Source: a virus. From it: 64,000 nucleotides of DNA. The notes beneath the pieces are model-generated. The model ran no database searches and was not told the origin of the DNA. It was given only the letters and a program-made list of their open reading frames with translations. A program made the position numbers and the translations under genes. Location of the stretch: the IMG/VR virus record IMGVR_UViG_3300034108_000283, positions 1 to 64,000 of that record. One strand, written 5' to 3'. Shown in pieces: positions 46,314 through 53,558 of this stretch (position 1 is its first letter; each line of letters begins with the position of its first letter).

Positions 46314-46508
46314 TTACTTGTTTTTTCTTTGGTCCCAGTAATCAATAAAAAATCCTGCGGCAACTATTAAGTTCATACCGCAGGAAGCTATAATCTCAAT
46401 AGCATCTTCATAGATAGTACTCAACAAATGTATGTGACCTACTGTCCAAAAAGGTATGGCTAAGTTTTGGCTTATCCAAACTATAAGATATTTAATAAAA
46501 TGTTTCAA
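46314..46508 (-). CDS. small membrane protein, 64 aa
   Basis: Hydrophobic segments at about residues 4-25 (FIKYLIVWISQNLAIPFWTVG) and 35-55 (AIEIIASCGMNLIVAAGFF), then a short charged tail DYWDQRKNK. Probably two helices across the inner membrane. It sits in a run of membrane and secreted proteins (45.7-48.0 kb). A holin-like or exclusion role is possible but not supported by a family match. Confidence 0.65.
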   Translation of the reverse strand: MKHFIKYLIVWISQNLAIPFWTVGHIHLLSTIYEDAIEIIASCGMNLIVAAGFFIDYWDQRKNK

Positions 46509-46922
46509 TTACTGTAATGCTTCTAGTATCTTATCAAGATTCTTATTTGTAAGAAAAAATGTTGTTCCAGAACTAGACATATAAGCCATATTAGATCCTG
46601 TCTTTAAGAACCAAGTCTTTTCATCTAATTCAAAGGTTAACTCTTTCTTATCTATTATAGCTTGCTTTAAGATATTAAAAAACTCTACTGTACTTTCTTT
46701 AGATCCTAAATGTATATAATCAATGTCAGTAATATACTGGTACTCAAGATTCTTATAATACAATGTATACCAATTTTTTTCAGCATCATAAAAATGTGTT
46801 AGTTTAGGTAAGCCTGTAAGTTTGCTATACCATACTGTGCTATCCTTTGTTGTTTCTTTAACAACAATTTGTGAATGTGCTGTACTTACTGACAACACTA
46901 AAAATAAAAATAACTTTTTCAT
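46509..46922 (-). CDS. secreted protein with signal peptide, 137 aa
   Basis: The N-terminus MKKLFLFLVLSVSTAHSQ is a classical type I signal peptide with AHS before the probable cleavage site. The mature part is beta-rich (WYTLYYKNLEYQYITDIDYI, TWFLKTGSNMAYMSSSGTTFFL). It would be exported to the periplasm or outside. It overlaps the upstream gene by 4 bp. The family is not recognised; a superinfection or envelope-acting role is a guess from export. Confidence 0.72.
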   Translation of the reverse strand: MKKLFLFLVLSVSTAHSQIVVKETTKDSTVWYSKLTGLPKLTHFYDAEKNWYTLYYKNLEYQYITDIDYIHLGSKESTVEFFNILKQAIIDKKELTFELDEKTWFLKTGSNMAYMSSSGTTFFLTNKNLDKILEALQ

Positions 46923-47134
46923 CTGTTTCTTCTTTTAATAATTCTATCAATTAATTTAAACATGCTGTCAAGGAATATGTAATTTACAAGTGACATAATC
47001 ATTAGTAAAATCCAATTCCATACTCCAGGATAACATAGCTGCATATATACTGCAGCACCCGTACTACCAATTACAGCAAGTACATGAATGAATACCATAT
47101 ACCATAGTATCCAAGTTCTAGTCCCCTTCTTCAT
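46919..47134 (-). CDS. small membrane protein, 71 aa
   Basis: Two hydrophobic helices (WILWYMVFIHVLAVIGSTGAA and WILLMIMSLVNYIFLDSMF) with a positively charged tail (RIIKRRNR), so the C-terminus is probably cytoplasmic. It overlaps the secreted-protein gene by 4 bp, so the two may act together. Confidence 0.68.
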   Translation of the reverse strand: MKKGTRTWILWYMVFIHVLAVIGSTGAAVYMQLCYPGVWNWILLMIMSLVNYIFLDSMFKLIDRIIKRRNR

Positions 47135-47136
47135 TG

Positions 47137-47388
47137 TTAATAGATTTCTGGTTCTTGTCCTTCTTCTGTGGTTCCACTGACTTTTTTAGCTTTAACCACC
47201 TCTGTAATCTTTCCTGAATTTTCTGATTCAAGATGCTGTATTCTAGCTTTCTCTTGTTGTCTTTCATACTCTTCCCAATTATACATATCTAACTCTTTCA
47301 TTCTAACTGCATCTTCTATAGTCATACCTTCTGGTATACCACCGTTTGCATTAATTAAATCTATACAAAATTCTTTCATTCTTCCCAT
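47137..47388 (-). CDS. hypothetical protein, 83 aa
   Basis: N-terminal part (KEFCIDLINANGGIPEGMT) and a charged helix (YNWEEYERQQEKARIQHLES), then a hydrophilic tail rich in Glu and Lys. The first 35 residues could be a short globular domain. It overlaps the DnaA-like HTH gene by 13 bp. Function unknown. Confidence 0.65.
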   Translation of the reverse strand: MGRMKEFCIDLINANGGIPEGMTIEDAVRMKELDMYNWEEYERQQEKARIQHLESENSGKITEVVKAKKVSGTTEEGQEPEIY

Positions 47389-47825
47389 AGTTTTAAGGCT
47401 TTTAGTGTTAATTCTTTTACTGCCATATCAATTCTTGATATCTCCTTAAATTCCATATACTTTTTGATTTTCTTTCTAGCTTCTTTATCAAAGTGAGTTA
47501 TAACTGCTGTATATTTTTTATCAGCTTGTCCGGCCTTATGATTAGGAAACTCATATGGAAATGCAATCATAAGATCATTTACATTTGCAATAAAACTAAT
47601 GTCACTATATTCAAGTAATTGATACGGGTGAAACTTTGCAGAAGTTACCGTTTCTCTTTTCATATCAAATACTTTTCCTATAGTAACTTCTGTTTTATTA
47701 AACTTGTAATACATAAGTGCAATTAGATAGTTTCTTCTATCCATACTTCTTCTGTTCTTACCCTCCTTAAGAAGATCTTTAACTAACTCACATTGCACCA
47801 ACACATCTTCATAAGTATAATCCAT
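47376..47825 (-). CDS. DnaA domain IV-like helix-turn-helix protein
   Basis: 149 aa. YLIALMYYKFNKTEVTIGKVFDMKRETVTSAKF resembles the helix-turn-helix of DnaA domain IV (IG-x-x-FGRDHSTV...). The remainder is helical and basic at the end (KKIKKYMEFKEISRIDMAVKEL). It could bind DNA at a replication or regulatory site. The match is pattern-level, so a generic HTH regulator is the alternative. No AAA+ domain is present. Confidence 0.55.
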   Translation of the reverse strand: MDYTYEDVLVQCELVKDLLKEGKNRRSMDRRNYLIALMYYKFNKTEVTIGKVFDMKRETVTSAKFHPYQLLEYSDISFIANVNDLMIAFPYEFPNHKAGQADKKYTAVITHFDKEARKKIKKYMEFKEISRIDMAVKELTLKALKLWEE

Positions 47826-47828
47826 ATG

Positions 47829-48011
47829 CTACATAAAAAATGGGAACAATAATCCTTTTATCTCAGAGATAATAGGTCCAATAATAAGTGTACTTAAAAA
47901 TCCATGTGTTTGAGACCACTGATACCAAAAATACAGCATAAATATATGTGCTGTAAGCATGTATGCACATACTAATACTGTAAAGACAGCTAGTCCATTA
48001 TCCTCTTTCAT
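47829..48011 (-). CDS. small membrane protein, 60 aa
   Basis: Hydrophobic throughout: residues 7-25 (LAVFTVLVCAYMLTAHIFML) and 37-58 (GFLSTLIIGPIISEIKGLLF), ending FPFFM. Short polar N-terminus MKEDNG. Two spans are likely. It belongs to the cluster of short membrane proteins. Confidence 0.6.
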   Translation of the reverse strand: MKEDNGLAVFTVLVCAYMLTAHIFMLYFWYQWSQTHGFLSTLIIGPIISEIKGLLFPFFM

Positions 48012-48022
48012 ACTAATAAATT

Positions 48023-48310
48023 TTAAATTAATTCTAAATCTGCTTCCTGTGATTCAGGTTCAGATACTTCTTCTGATTCTTTCAGTTTTTCTACTAAATG
48101 CTGAACAGAAATAAATCTATCAGCACTGTAATACTCAAAAGGAAATGATTGTTCTGATAGTTGTACTTCTTTCAATCTATAACCATATCTATTTTGTTGT
48201 AGACTCATTCTGGCTATTTCAACTACAGTGTATATTTTACCTTCCTCTAACCATTCATATGGTGAGATTCTTTTAGGTTTGTTGGCAGCATCAATGCAAA
48301 TCACCTGCAT
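48023..48310 (-). CDS. conserved phage protein, 95 aa
   Basis: The ATG at 48310 (MQVICIDAANKPKRISPYEW) replaces a TTG three codons upstream. CIDAANKPKRIS, EGKIYTVVEIARM and YRLKEVQL, then FEYYSADRFI, form a recurring pattern of small uncharacterised proteins in Bacteroidota phages. It overlaps the ClpS gene by 20 bp. The acidic tail is rich in Glu and Ser. Confidence 0.7.
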   Translation of the reverse strand: MQVICIDAANKPKRISPYEWLEEGKIYTVVEIARMSLQQNRYGYRLKEVQLSEQSFPFEYYSADRFISVQHLVEKLKESEEVSEPESQEADLELI

Positions 48311-48545
48311 ATTCTTCAATTTCTGATTTAATGTCTAGATCATCAAATTTATTCTTTAATTCAAACATTTCCAAGAAATCTCCTGATTTAACTGCACATT
48401 TTCCTTTATTGTGTGCTATGACCGCACATTGCTCAGCTTGAATAGGCTCATGTTTACAGAACCTAATCAAGCTAGCCATGATATACTGATAAGAATTTAC
48501 ATCATCATTGTAAATAACTACTCTGTGTGTTTTTTGCTCTTCCAT
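48291..48545 (-). CDS. clpS: ClpS-like protease adaptor
   Basis: 84 aa from ATG 48545 (MEEQKTHRVVIYNDDVNSYQ); a GTG start 15 codons earlier would lie inside the upstream helicase gene. YNDDVNSY with N13, D14 and D15, the helix YIMASLIRFCKHEPIQAEQ, then IAHNKGKCAVKSG with H45, match ClpS, the adaptor that feeds N-degron substrates to ClpAP. N13/D14/D15 and H45 correspond to the amino-terminus-binding pocket. A phage-encoded copy could redirect host ClpA/ClpC proteolysis. It sits directly after the SF2 helicase gene. Confidence 0.85.
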   Translation of the reverse strand: MEEQKTHRVVIYNDDVNSYQYIMASLIRFCKHEPIQAEQCAVIAHNKGKCAVKSGDFLEMFELKNKFDDLDIKSEIEEYAGDLH

Positions 48546-48562
48546 ACCATTAAGATAATAAA

Positions 48563-49660
48563 TTAAACTGTCACATTGAAATTTTTCCACATAATTTTAG
48601 TCTGGTCAAATCCTTCCAATGCATCTTTTACCCATTTCTCATCTACTGTATCCATATAACATAGTATATGGACAATAGCTTTATCATCTGGGTTTAATCT
48701 TAATAACCTACCTATTCTCTGAGCTGCTTTTCTCTCATTACCATATGCATGCATAATAATACCTTGTTTTAAATTAGGTATGTTTACACCCTCATTCAAC
48801 TGTAGAACAGTAGAAAGTTTGGTAATCTCTCCATCTTTGAACTTAAGCAAGTTCTCTTCTGATTTTGGATTGTTGCTATGATAGCTATGATCACATAACT
48901 TATCAGCTTGAGCCTGAGTATTAGCAAATAGAATACACTTACTTTCTATGCTGTCAAATAATAACTTAGCATACTTTTCTTTAGTAGGATATTCCATTAA
49001 AGCTTTCATTCTCATGACTCTAAGCATATGTACACTACCGGAACCTACATCTAGTCTTCTAGACCAATAAACATAGTTAGATTCTTCATCTGTCATATAT
49101 GTTTTATTCTTCATAGTGACTTGATAGTTCTTTTCTTTGCTTAGTCTAAGCTCATGCACAACAATCTTATAATCATTCAGTATTCCATTTTCTATGGCAT
49201 CATCTGCCTTAAATATAAATACTACAGGACAAAACTCTTGCACTAGCTTACCTTTCTCTGAATAGTCTCTCTTTGGTGGAGTACCAGTCAGCCCAAGTAT
49301 CTTGCCTTTGAATAACTGCAAGAATCCCCGGTGACTGTCTAGTAAACTATGCATCTCATCTAAGTATACAACATCATAATCATTAGGATCATGTTTGTTT
49401 AAGCTTAGATAAGTAGTAAATACTATTCTACCTAGAAGATGATGCTTATCAAACTTAACAGCATCATCTTTCCAGGATTGAAATATAGCTTTCTTAGGTG
49501 CAACTACAAGACATTTCATCAGTGGTGTAGTATTTCTATCCATATGAGTCAGGCCAACAAGGGTCTTACCGACCCCTGTACCTAAGACTACGGAAGCCCG
49601 CTGCTTACCATCAGTAGCAGCTAGAGCTTCCATTTGTATGTCTTGTCTGTTTTTTGTCAT
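48563..49660 (-). CDS. SF2 DNA/RNA helicase
   Basis: 365 aa. Motif I GTGVGKT (27-33), motif II VVYLDEMHSLLD, motif III LGLTGTPPKRD, then a second RecA domain with KCILFANTQAQADKL and motif VI-like NERKAAQRIGRLLRLNPDDKA. This is a compact type-III-restriction/UvsW-like superfamily 2 helicase. It could promote branch migration, recombination-dependent replication or repair. It overlaps the ParB-like gene by 4 bp. Confidence 0.85.
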   Translation of the reverse strand: MTKNRQDIQMEALAATDGKQRASVVLGTGVGKTLVGLTHMDRNTTPLMKCLVVAPKKAIFQSWKDDAVKFDKHHLLGRIVFTTYLSLNKHDPNDYDVVYLDEMHSLLDSHRGFLQLFKGKILGLTGTPPKRDYSEKGKLVQEFCPVVFIFKADDAIENGILNDYKIVVHELRLSKEKNYQVTMKNKTYMTDEESNYVYWSRRLDVGSGSVHMLRVMRMKALMEYPTKEKYAKLLFDSIESKCILFANTQAQADKLCDHSYHSNNPKSEENLLKFKDGEITKLSTVLQLNEGVNIPNLKQGIIMHAYGNERKAAQRIGRLLRLNPDDKAIVHILCYMDTVDEKWVKDALEGFDQTKIMWKNFNVTV

Positions 49661-50400
49661 TTTGGTAAATTAAATATTTTCTTTCTAATGTAATTACCTG
49701 TCTCATCACCAGTTGACATAAGCTTAACTGTTTTTAGATGTCTATCTAAATTAGCCATTACTTTGGTATGATTGTAATTACCATAAGCTTGCATAAATGC
49801 TGTTAAAAATTGAAACTTAACTGCTCTATCTGACATACCAATCTTTAGGAAGATGTCATTAAATGCTTTACACATTGCTTCAGCATTTGGATTAGTAATA
49901 GTAAAATTACCTGTTTTGATAACTGAAGTACCATGCTTAAGTCCTGGGCTATTTACTCCAAGCATAGCAAGCATAGTAACTTCTATATCATACATATTCT
50001 TCCACTTGAACAGTTTCATATAATCTGGACGGATCATTTTCCATGCATTAACATAGTTCATTAAATCCCAAGACTTAGATGAGTTGTTTAAGTATGCCAT
50101 CTTTTCAATTAAATCTTCTTCAGATTCAATTTCAATTTCTACATAAGGAATCATTCTATCTTCTCTTTCCAATGCTGTAGCAAGATGCTGACCATCAATT
50201 ATATAGGTTTTATCTTCACCTTCTATAATATTAGTAGTACAGGCTATAACACATCTTAATACACCCATTTTCCGGATACTGGTAATCATCTTTTGAACAT
50301 GTTTGCTATCAATACCTCTGTTCATAGGTAAAACAGAGAATGTTGAATAGTTCATTGTGTGTTTAATTTTAAGTTCTTTTCCAATCATTTTCATAATCAT
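49657..50400 (-). CDS. ParB/sulfiredoxin-fold protein
   Basis: 247 aa. The phrase YIIDGQHLATALEREDRMIPYVEI is the ParB N-terminal domain motif (DGxHRxxA-type, here DGQHLATA), followed by ESEEDLIEKMAYLNNSSKSWD. ParB-like domains hydrolyse nucleotides (CTP in true ParB) or nick DNA. The C-terminal helices may bind DNA. No partner ParA is in view, so partition is not implied; control of replication or of host DNA is possible. It is translationally coupled to the SF2 helicase. Confidence 0.7.
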   Translation of the reverse strand: MIMKMIGKELKIKHTMNYSTFSVLPMNRGIDSKHVQKMITSIRKMGVLRCVIACTTNIIEGEDKTYIIDGQHLATALEREDRMIPYVEIEIESEEDLIEKMAYLNNSSKSWDLMNYVNAWKMIRPDYMKLFKWKNMYDIEVTMLAMLGVNSPGLKHGTSVIKTGNFTITNPNAEAMCKAFNDIFLKIGMSDRAVKFQFLTAFMQAYGNYNHTKVMANLDRHLKTVKLMSTGDETGNYIRKKIFNLPK

Positions 50401-50426
50401 AAGTTTTAAATCATTAATAAATAATA

Positions 50427-50606
50427 CTAAATTTTCTCATTTTTAATCAGTAGACTATTTGCATAAAGAGTGTTTCTAAATGCTGCTATAGCTACTTTTG
50501 CAGTTTCAAGTTTTTTACTTTTTTGAAACTCATCATACAATTCATTACCAACAGTCTCAGACTTATCAGCAATGCTTTTAATTTGTTTTGTGTTTGGTTT
50601 ACTCAT
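50427..50606 (-). CDS. hypothetical protein, 59 aa
   Basis: ATG at 50604-50606 overlaps the TGA of the upstream gene (ATGA). The product is one long Lys-rich helix pair (NTKQIKSIADKSETVG, then KKLETAKVAIAAFRNTLYA). Overlap and spacing support a real gene too short for routine detection. Function unknown. Confidence 0.65.
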   Translation of the reverse strand: MSKPNTKQIKSIADKSETVGNELYDEFQKSKKLETAKVAIAAFRNTLYANSLLIKNEKI

Positions 50607-50890
50607 GCTATCATTCTTTTAAGTTCTCTTTTCTTCCTAGCTATTTCTACCAATTCAGGATACTTTTTAAGTTCTTTATACTTAACTTTAAGTGACTGCA
50701 TTAAGTCATACTTAGGAAGTGTATAATCTCTGCTTAAAATAGTATTCAGCTCCTCCAACCTTAATTTTATTTTTCTTCTGGTTGGAAAGCAACAGCAAGT
50801 TTTTAGTTTTTCTGTAAGTAATCTAAATTCTCTCTGTCTATCTTGATAATATTCCAATATTGTTTTTAAAATAACTTCATTTGATCCCAT
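50603..50890 (-). CDS. hypothetical helical protein, 95 aa
   Basis: ATG 50890 (MGSNEVILKTILEYYQ) is preferred over a TTG two codons upstream. Long basic helices (RQREFRLLTEKLK, KIKLRLEELNTIL, KVKYKELKKYPEL) with a CCCF patch in the loop between them. It looks like a coiled-coil DNA- or protein-binding adaptor. Its neighbours are the HNH protein and a 59-aa helix protein. Function unknown. Confidence 0.65.
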   Translation of the reverse strand: MGSNEVILKTILEYYQDRQREFRLLTEKLKTCCCFPTRRKIKLRLEELNTILSRDYTLPKYDLMQSLKVKYKELKKYPELVEIARKKRELKRMIA

Positions 50891-50896
50891 AATCAA

Positions 50897-51301
50897 TCAT
50901 TTAAGCCAGCCCATTGTACGGGCTTCTTCTGGATGATTATGCACCCAGTCATGACAGTTTCTACAAACCGCTTTCCATGTACTTTGTATTAAATAAAATG
51001 CATCTCTGTTAGCTCCTGCGTATGTATGGTGAACATCAGTAGCCCCATGACCACATCCGTTCACCTTCACCATACACAAAGGGTTCTCAGTAAGATATCT
51101 TTCTCTTAGTTTGCTATACTCCGCATCTTTCTTTGCTCTTTTAGCAGAAACACGGGGGATGGCAGAATTTGTTGGTTTCTGTACAGTATCTCCGCTTTTG
51201 TGGCAACTCCAGCAGTTTTTACATAGCTTTAATCCCCCGGTTCCACTACTCTTCCATATGGGTCTTTCTAACCCACATCCATCACATACCTTAGTCTTCA
51301 T
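50897..51301 (-). CDS. HNH-type nuclease, NinG-like
   Basis: 134 aa from ATG 51301. An N-terminal zinc-ribbon (CDGCGLERPIW..CKNCWSCH) is followed by a basic linker (SAKRAKKDAEYSKLRERYL) and an HNH core: DVHHTYAGANRDAF with WKAVCRNCHDWVHNHPEEA. This resembles NinG/Rap-family phage recombination nucleases that cut branched DNA. It overlaps the upstream small paralog by 11 bp. The ATG here replaces a TTG one codon earlier. Confidence 0.8.
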   Translation of the reverse strand: MKTKVCDGCGLERPIWKSSGTGGLKLCKNCWSCHKSGDTVQKPTNSAIPRVSAKRAKKDAEYSKLRERYLTENPLCMVKVNGCGHGATDVHHTYAGANRDAFYLIQSTWKAVCRNCHDWVHNHPEEARTMGWLK

Positions 51302-51509
51302 CAAAATAATTAATTATTGCTCTATTTCTAATATATTCCATAGCATCATGTATAGTTTCAAATTGCTTCATACTTGAAACTTTATAAAACTTACCTTCTA
51401 TAGAAAAAATAGTATCATCACAAAAAGTTGATTCCCATACATCATATATTCCACCTCTGCTGTTTGGCATAGCTCTCCATTTAAATCCAGGATAATCTCT
51501 AATACTCAT
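51291..51509 (-). CDS. tandem small paralog, copy 3
   Basis: 72 aa; ends with a helix pattern (TIHDAMEYIRNRAIINYFDED) shared with the next two genes upstream. Its start lies inside the end of its neighbour at a junction with nearly the same bases as the neighbour's other end. Soluble, acidic, unknown function. Confidence 0.65.
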   Translation of the reverse strand: MSIRDYPGFKWRAMPNSRGGIYDVWESTFCDDTIFSIEGKFYKVSSMKQFETIHDAMEYIRNRAIINYFDED

Positions 51510-51744
51510 CATCAAAAAATTCAGTTATTGCTTGGTATCTAACATGATATACAGCTTCTTCTAAAGTATCATAATATTCCCCTCTAAAAGGATGGTTTAC
51601 ATCATACTTAACTCTATAACCATCACCACTAGTTTCTATTTCAAGATCTGAAAATCTAGATCTCCACCAACCAACATATCCTCTATGTGTAAGTAAATGA
51701 TCAGATATGAATCCTGGTATGTCTGGTAAATCCGTAGTGCTCAT
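51499..51744 (-). CDS. tandem small paralog, copy 2
   Basis: 81 aa; ATG 51744 follows an in-frame TTG. The N-terminal half (GYVGWWRSRFSDLEIETSGDGYRV) is beta-rich and the C-terminal helix (TLEEAVYHVRYQAITEFFDDEY) matches its neighbours. It overlaps both flanking paralogs. Unknown function; a family of small adaptors is suggested. Confidence 0.65.
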   Translation of the reverse strand: MSTTDLPDIPGFISDHLLTHRGYVGWWRSRFSDLEIETSGDGYRVKYDVNHPFRGEYYDTLEEAVYHVRYQAITEFFDDEY

Positions 51745-52006
51745 AATCAAAAAATTCAGTGAATAACTCTGCTACTACATATTGCATAGCTTTCTTCTTA
51801 GACCGGAATGTAACTATGTCCTCATGAAGATAACTATACAAAGGTTCTACTGTGTAATGAAAACCAGAACCCCCATTATTTCTAATAGGGGTTATGATAT
51901 ATTTTCCATAAACATCAGTTAAGTATACATTAAATCCATGGCTGATATTACCAGTTCCATCTGTATACATGTACTGTTCTTCAAAGATTCCGTTACTTAC
52001 TGGCAT
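51701..52006 (-). CDS. tandem small paralog, copy 1
   Basis: 101 aa; C-terminal helix KKKAMQYVVAELFTEFFDYEH corresponds to the paralogs, then 11 extra residues (YGFTRHTRIHI) run into the next gene. It overlaps copy 2 by 44 bp. This looks like the lost stop of an ancestral TEFFDxEY end. Unknown function. Confidence 0.65.
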   Translation of the reverse strand: MPVSNGIFEEQYMYTDGTGNISHGFNVYLTDVYGKYIITPIRNNGGSGFHYTVEPLYSYLHEDIVTFRSKKKAMQYVVAELFTEFFDYEHYGFTRHTRIHI

Positions 52007-52484
52007 TTTTAAGTCTTGGTAGTTGATTTGGATCCTTATCTAAACTTAAAAAGTTTTTAGGAAGGATGCCTTCAGCCATAAAGATAGTAATAATTTGTTC
52101 TTTATTTATACCTAAATCTTTAAAAGTTAAAGTATTCTTGAACTTGTCATCAGTCTCAGTATCAGCTATTAATAACTCTGTGAGTGGACTTTTAGGAAAC
52201 AAAGTCTTGAATATAAAATTGCTATATTGTATAGTAACTTGTTGTTTAAACTTATTAAGTACAACCTGAGCTCTCTTATAAACATTAACTATTCTTTGTT
52301 TCTTTTTGCTACACATAGTAGCCAATTCTTGTTGTGTCAGAGCATCTAGACCATATAGTGCTCTTTTGTATAAATAATTCTGGTATTGTGAATACCCATC
52401 AGTTTCATATTGCATGTACATTCTACCTGCAGATAACTGATAATTTTTTACATCTTGTTTTAGCTTTTCCATTTTGTTATACAT
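51993..52484 (-). CDS. hypothetical protein, 163 aa
   Basis: Helical and basic (YLYKRALYGLDALTQQELATM, then KKKQRIVNVYKRAQVVLNKFKQ), ending in a polar tail. The pattern of a short conserved helix, a basic helix and an F/N-rich strand recurs in crAss-like genomes near replication genes, but I cannot name it. A terminator lies upstream of it (52494-52525), so it starts a transcript here. Confidence 0.68.
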   Translation of the reverse strand: MYNKMEKLKQDVKNYQLSAGRMYMQYETDGYSQYQNYLYKRALYGLDALTQQELATMCSKKKQRIVNVYKRAQVVLNKFKQQVTIQYSNFIFKTLFPKSPLTELLIADTETDDKFKNTLTFKDLGINKEQIITIFMAEGILPKNFLSLDKDPNQLPRLKNASK

Positions 52485-52493
52485 TTAAATTCA

Positions 52494-52525
52494 TAAAAAA
52501 AGAAAGGGGACAGTTACCCATCCCC
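52494..52525 (-). terminator. Rho-independent terminator, - strand
   Basis: GGGGA/TCCCC stem after an A-rich run that reads as T on the - strand. It ends the 154-aa gene unit. Confidence 0.75.
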
Positions 52526-52547
52526 TTATTCATATACACTCTATTAA

Positions 52548-53012
52548 TTAGATACCGAATTCTTCATTTGGTTTAATAGCACTAGACTTAGTAGTCTCAT
52601 AAGCTGCTTTGATTTCTTCCACATTTGTGTGAGCAATAAAGCTATCTGTAAGATTTTGCTTCTCAGTATACAAAGTGCGTCTGTAAACTGGAGCACCCTC
52701 AACACGGCAAACAATACCTGTGGAACCTGCTACTTTAAGGTCACGCTCAGGATTCTTACCATTAAATGGCTCCATTGCCTCTTGCACAATGATTTTACCA
52801 TCAAGCAATTGACCTTCATAGTAACCTGCATCTTGCAAATCACTAATTGGACCAGAGATTATTGCAGACAACTTCTTTCTTCTTAGGAAACCATTGTCAT
52901 CATACTGATTAACTGATTGTTCAACCCGGATAAATCCAAATTCTGGGTTACTAGATAAATTGATTACTGATTTAGTAGTAGCATCTGCTAATACAACAAC
53001 TTTTGAACTCAT
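52548..53012 (-). CDS. abundant-type phage protein, 154 aa
   Basis: ATG 53012 (MSSKVVVLADATTKSVI) fits a Bacteroidota-type A-rich leader; a longer start lacks this. Beta-rich (GFIRVEQSVNQYDDNGFLRRKKLSAIISG; then GKIIVQEAMEP and STGIVCRVEGAPVYRRTLYTEK) with a flexible acidic end. It is slightly GC-richer than its neighbours and sits alone between terminators, as highly expressed proteins often do. A nucleic-acid-binding (OB-like) role is possible; the family is unknown. Confidence 0.7.
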   Translation of the reverse strand: MSSKVVVLADATTKSVINLSSNPEFGFIRVEQSVNQYDDNGFLRRKKLSAIISGPISDLQDAGYYEGQLLDGKIIVQEAMEPFNGKNPERDLKVAGSTGIVCRVEGAPVYRRTLYTEKQNLTDSFIAHTNVEEIKAAYETTKSSAIKPNEEFGI

Positions 53013-53078
53013 AACTTTAAGTTTTAAATAGATAAATAAATAATAATTGAATTGATCTTTTGAGTTGATTACTATAAT

Positions 53079-53097
53079 ACTAGTCACTCATACTAGT
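53079..53097. promoter_or_regulatory. palindromic operator-like element
   Basis: ACTAGT, then 7 bp, then ACTAGT, each half being its own palindrome, in the leader region of the 154-aa gene. This arrangement is typical of a dimeric repressor site. No repressor gene is assigned. Confidence 0.4.
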
Positions 53098-53106
53098 AAT
53101 AAGTTG

Positions 53107-53136
53107 ATAATACCTTTATTGCAATTCCGGTATTAT
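53107..53136 (-). terminator. hairpin overlapping a stop, - strand
   Basis: ATAATACC/GGTATTAT 8-bp stem overlapping the stop of the 89-aa gene. No clear T tract follows on the - strand, so it may be a weak terminator or an attenuation hairpin before the 154-aa gene. Confidence 0.45.
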
Positions 53137-53402
53137 GTATCCAATGGGCCCGTAAGGTCTATTATATCATCAAATGGAATATCATCTGATACAATGTCAT
53201 CACAACTTTCATCATCTGGTAGATAATCAAAGTCATAGTATTTTTCTTTTGTGTTCTGAAGAACAGCTGACTCTAGGAAGGGATTTAATGCATACTCTCC
53301 TGCATCTAAGGACATAAGGTATTGCTCATCTTCATCAGTAAGATCTAAGTATTGTTCTATGGTTAGAAATATTACCTTGCCATTAGGCAGTTGATAGAGC
53401 AT
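53133..53402 (-). CDS. hypothetical protein, 89 aa
   Basis: Acidic protein; a short strand pattern (GKVIFLTIEQYLDLTDEDEQ) then DYLPDDESCDDIVSDDIPFDD. It ends in DLTGPLDT. Strongly acidic, possibly a DNA mimic or interaction tail, but this is only from charge. It overlaps a hairpin at its stop. Confidence 0.65.
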   Translation of the reverse strand: MLYQLPNGKVIFLTIEQYLDLTDEDEQYLMSLDAGEYALNPFLESAVLQNTKEKYYDFDYLPDDESCDDIVSDDIPFDDIIDLTGPLDT

Positions 53403-53494
53403 TTTAAATTCATAAAGTTTAGTAAATGTAAACCATTCTTAAGAATAGTGATTATACCAACCTACAAATTATTGCACTATATAGCTAAACAATG

Positions 53495-53516
53495 AAAAGG
53501 GGGCATTGCTACCCCC
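53495..53516 (-). terminator. Rho-independent terminator, - strand
   Basis: GGGGG/CCCCC stem with an 8-nt loop followed by T on the - strand, between the 142-aa gene and the 89-aa gene. Confidence 0.75.
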
Positions 53517-53558
53517 GTATCATTTGGTCAGGAAAAGCATATCCACAGATATACTATC

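Noticed and set aside
49657-50400. Plasmid-style partition system
   Set aside because: A ParB-like domain is present but no ParA or centromere-like repeats are seen nearby.
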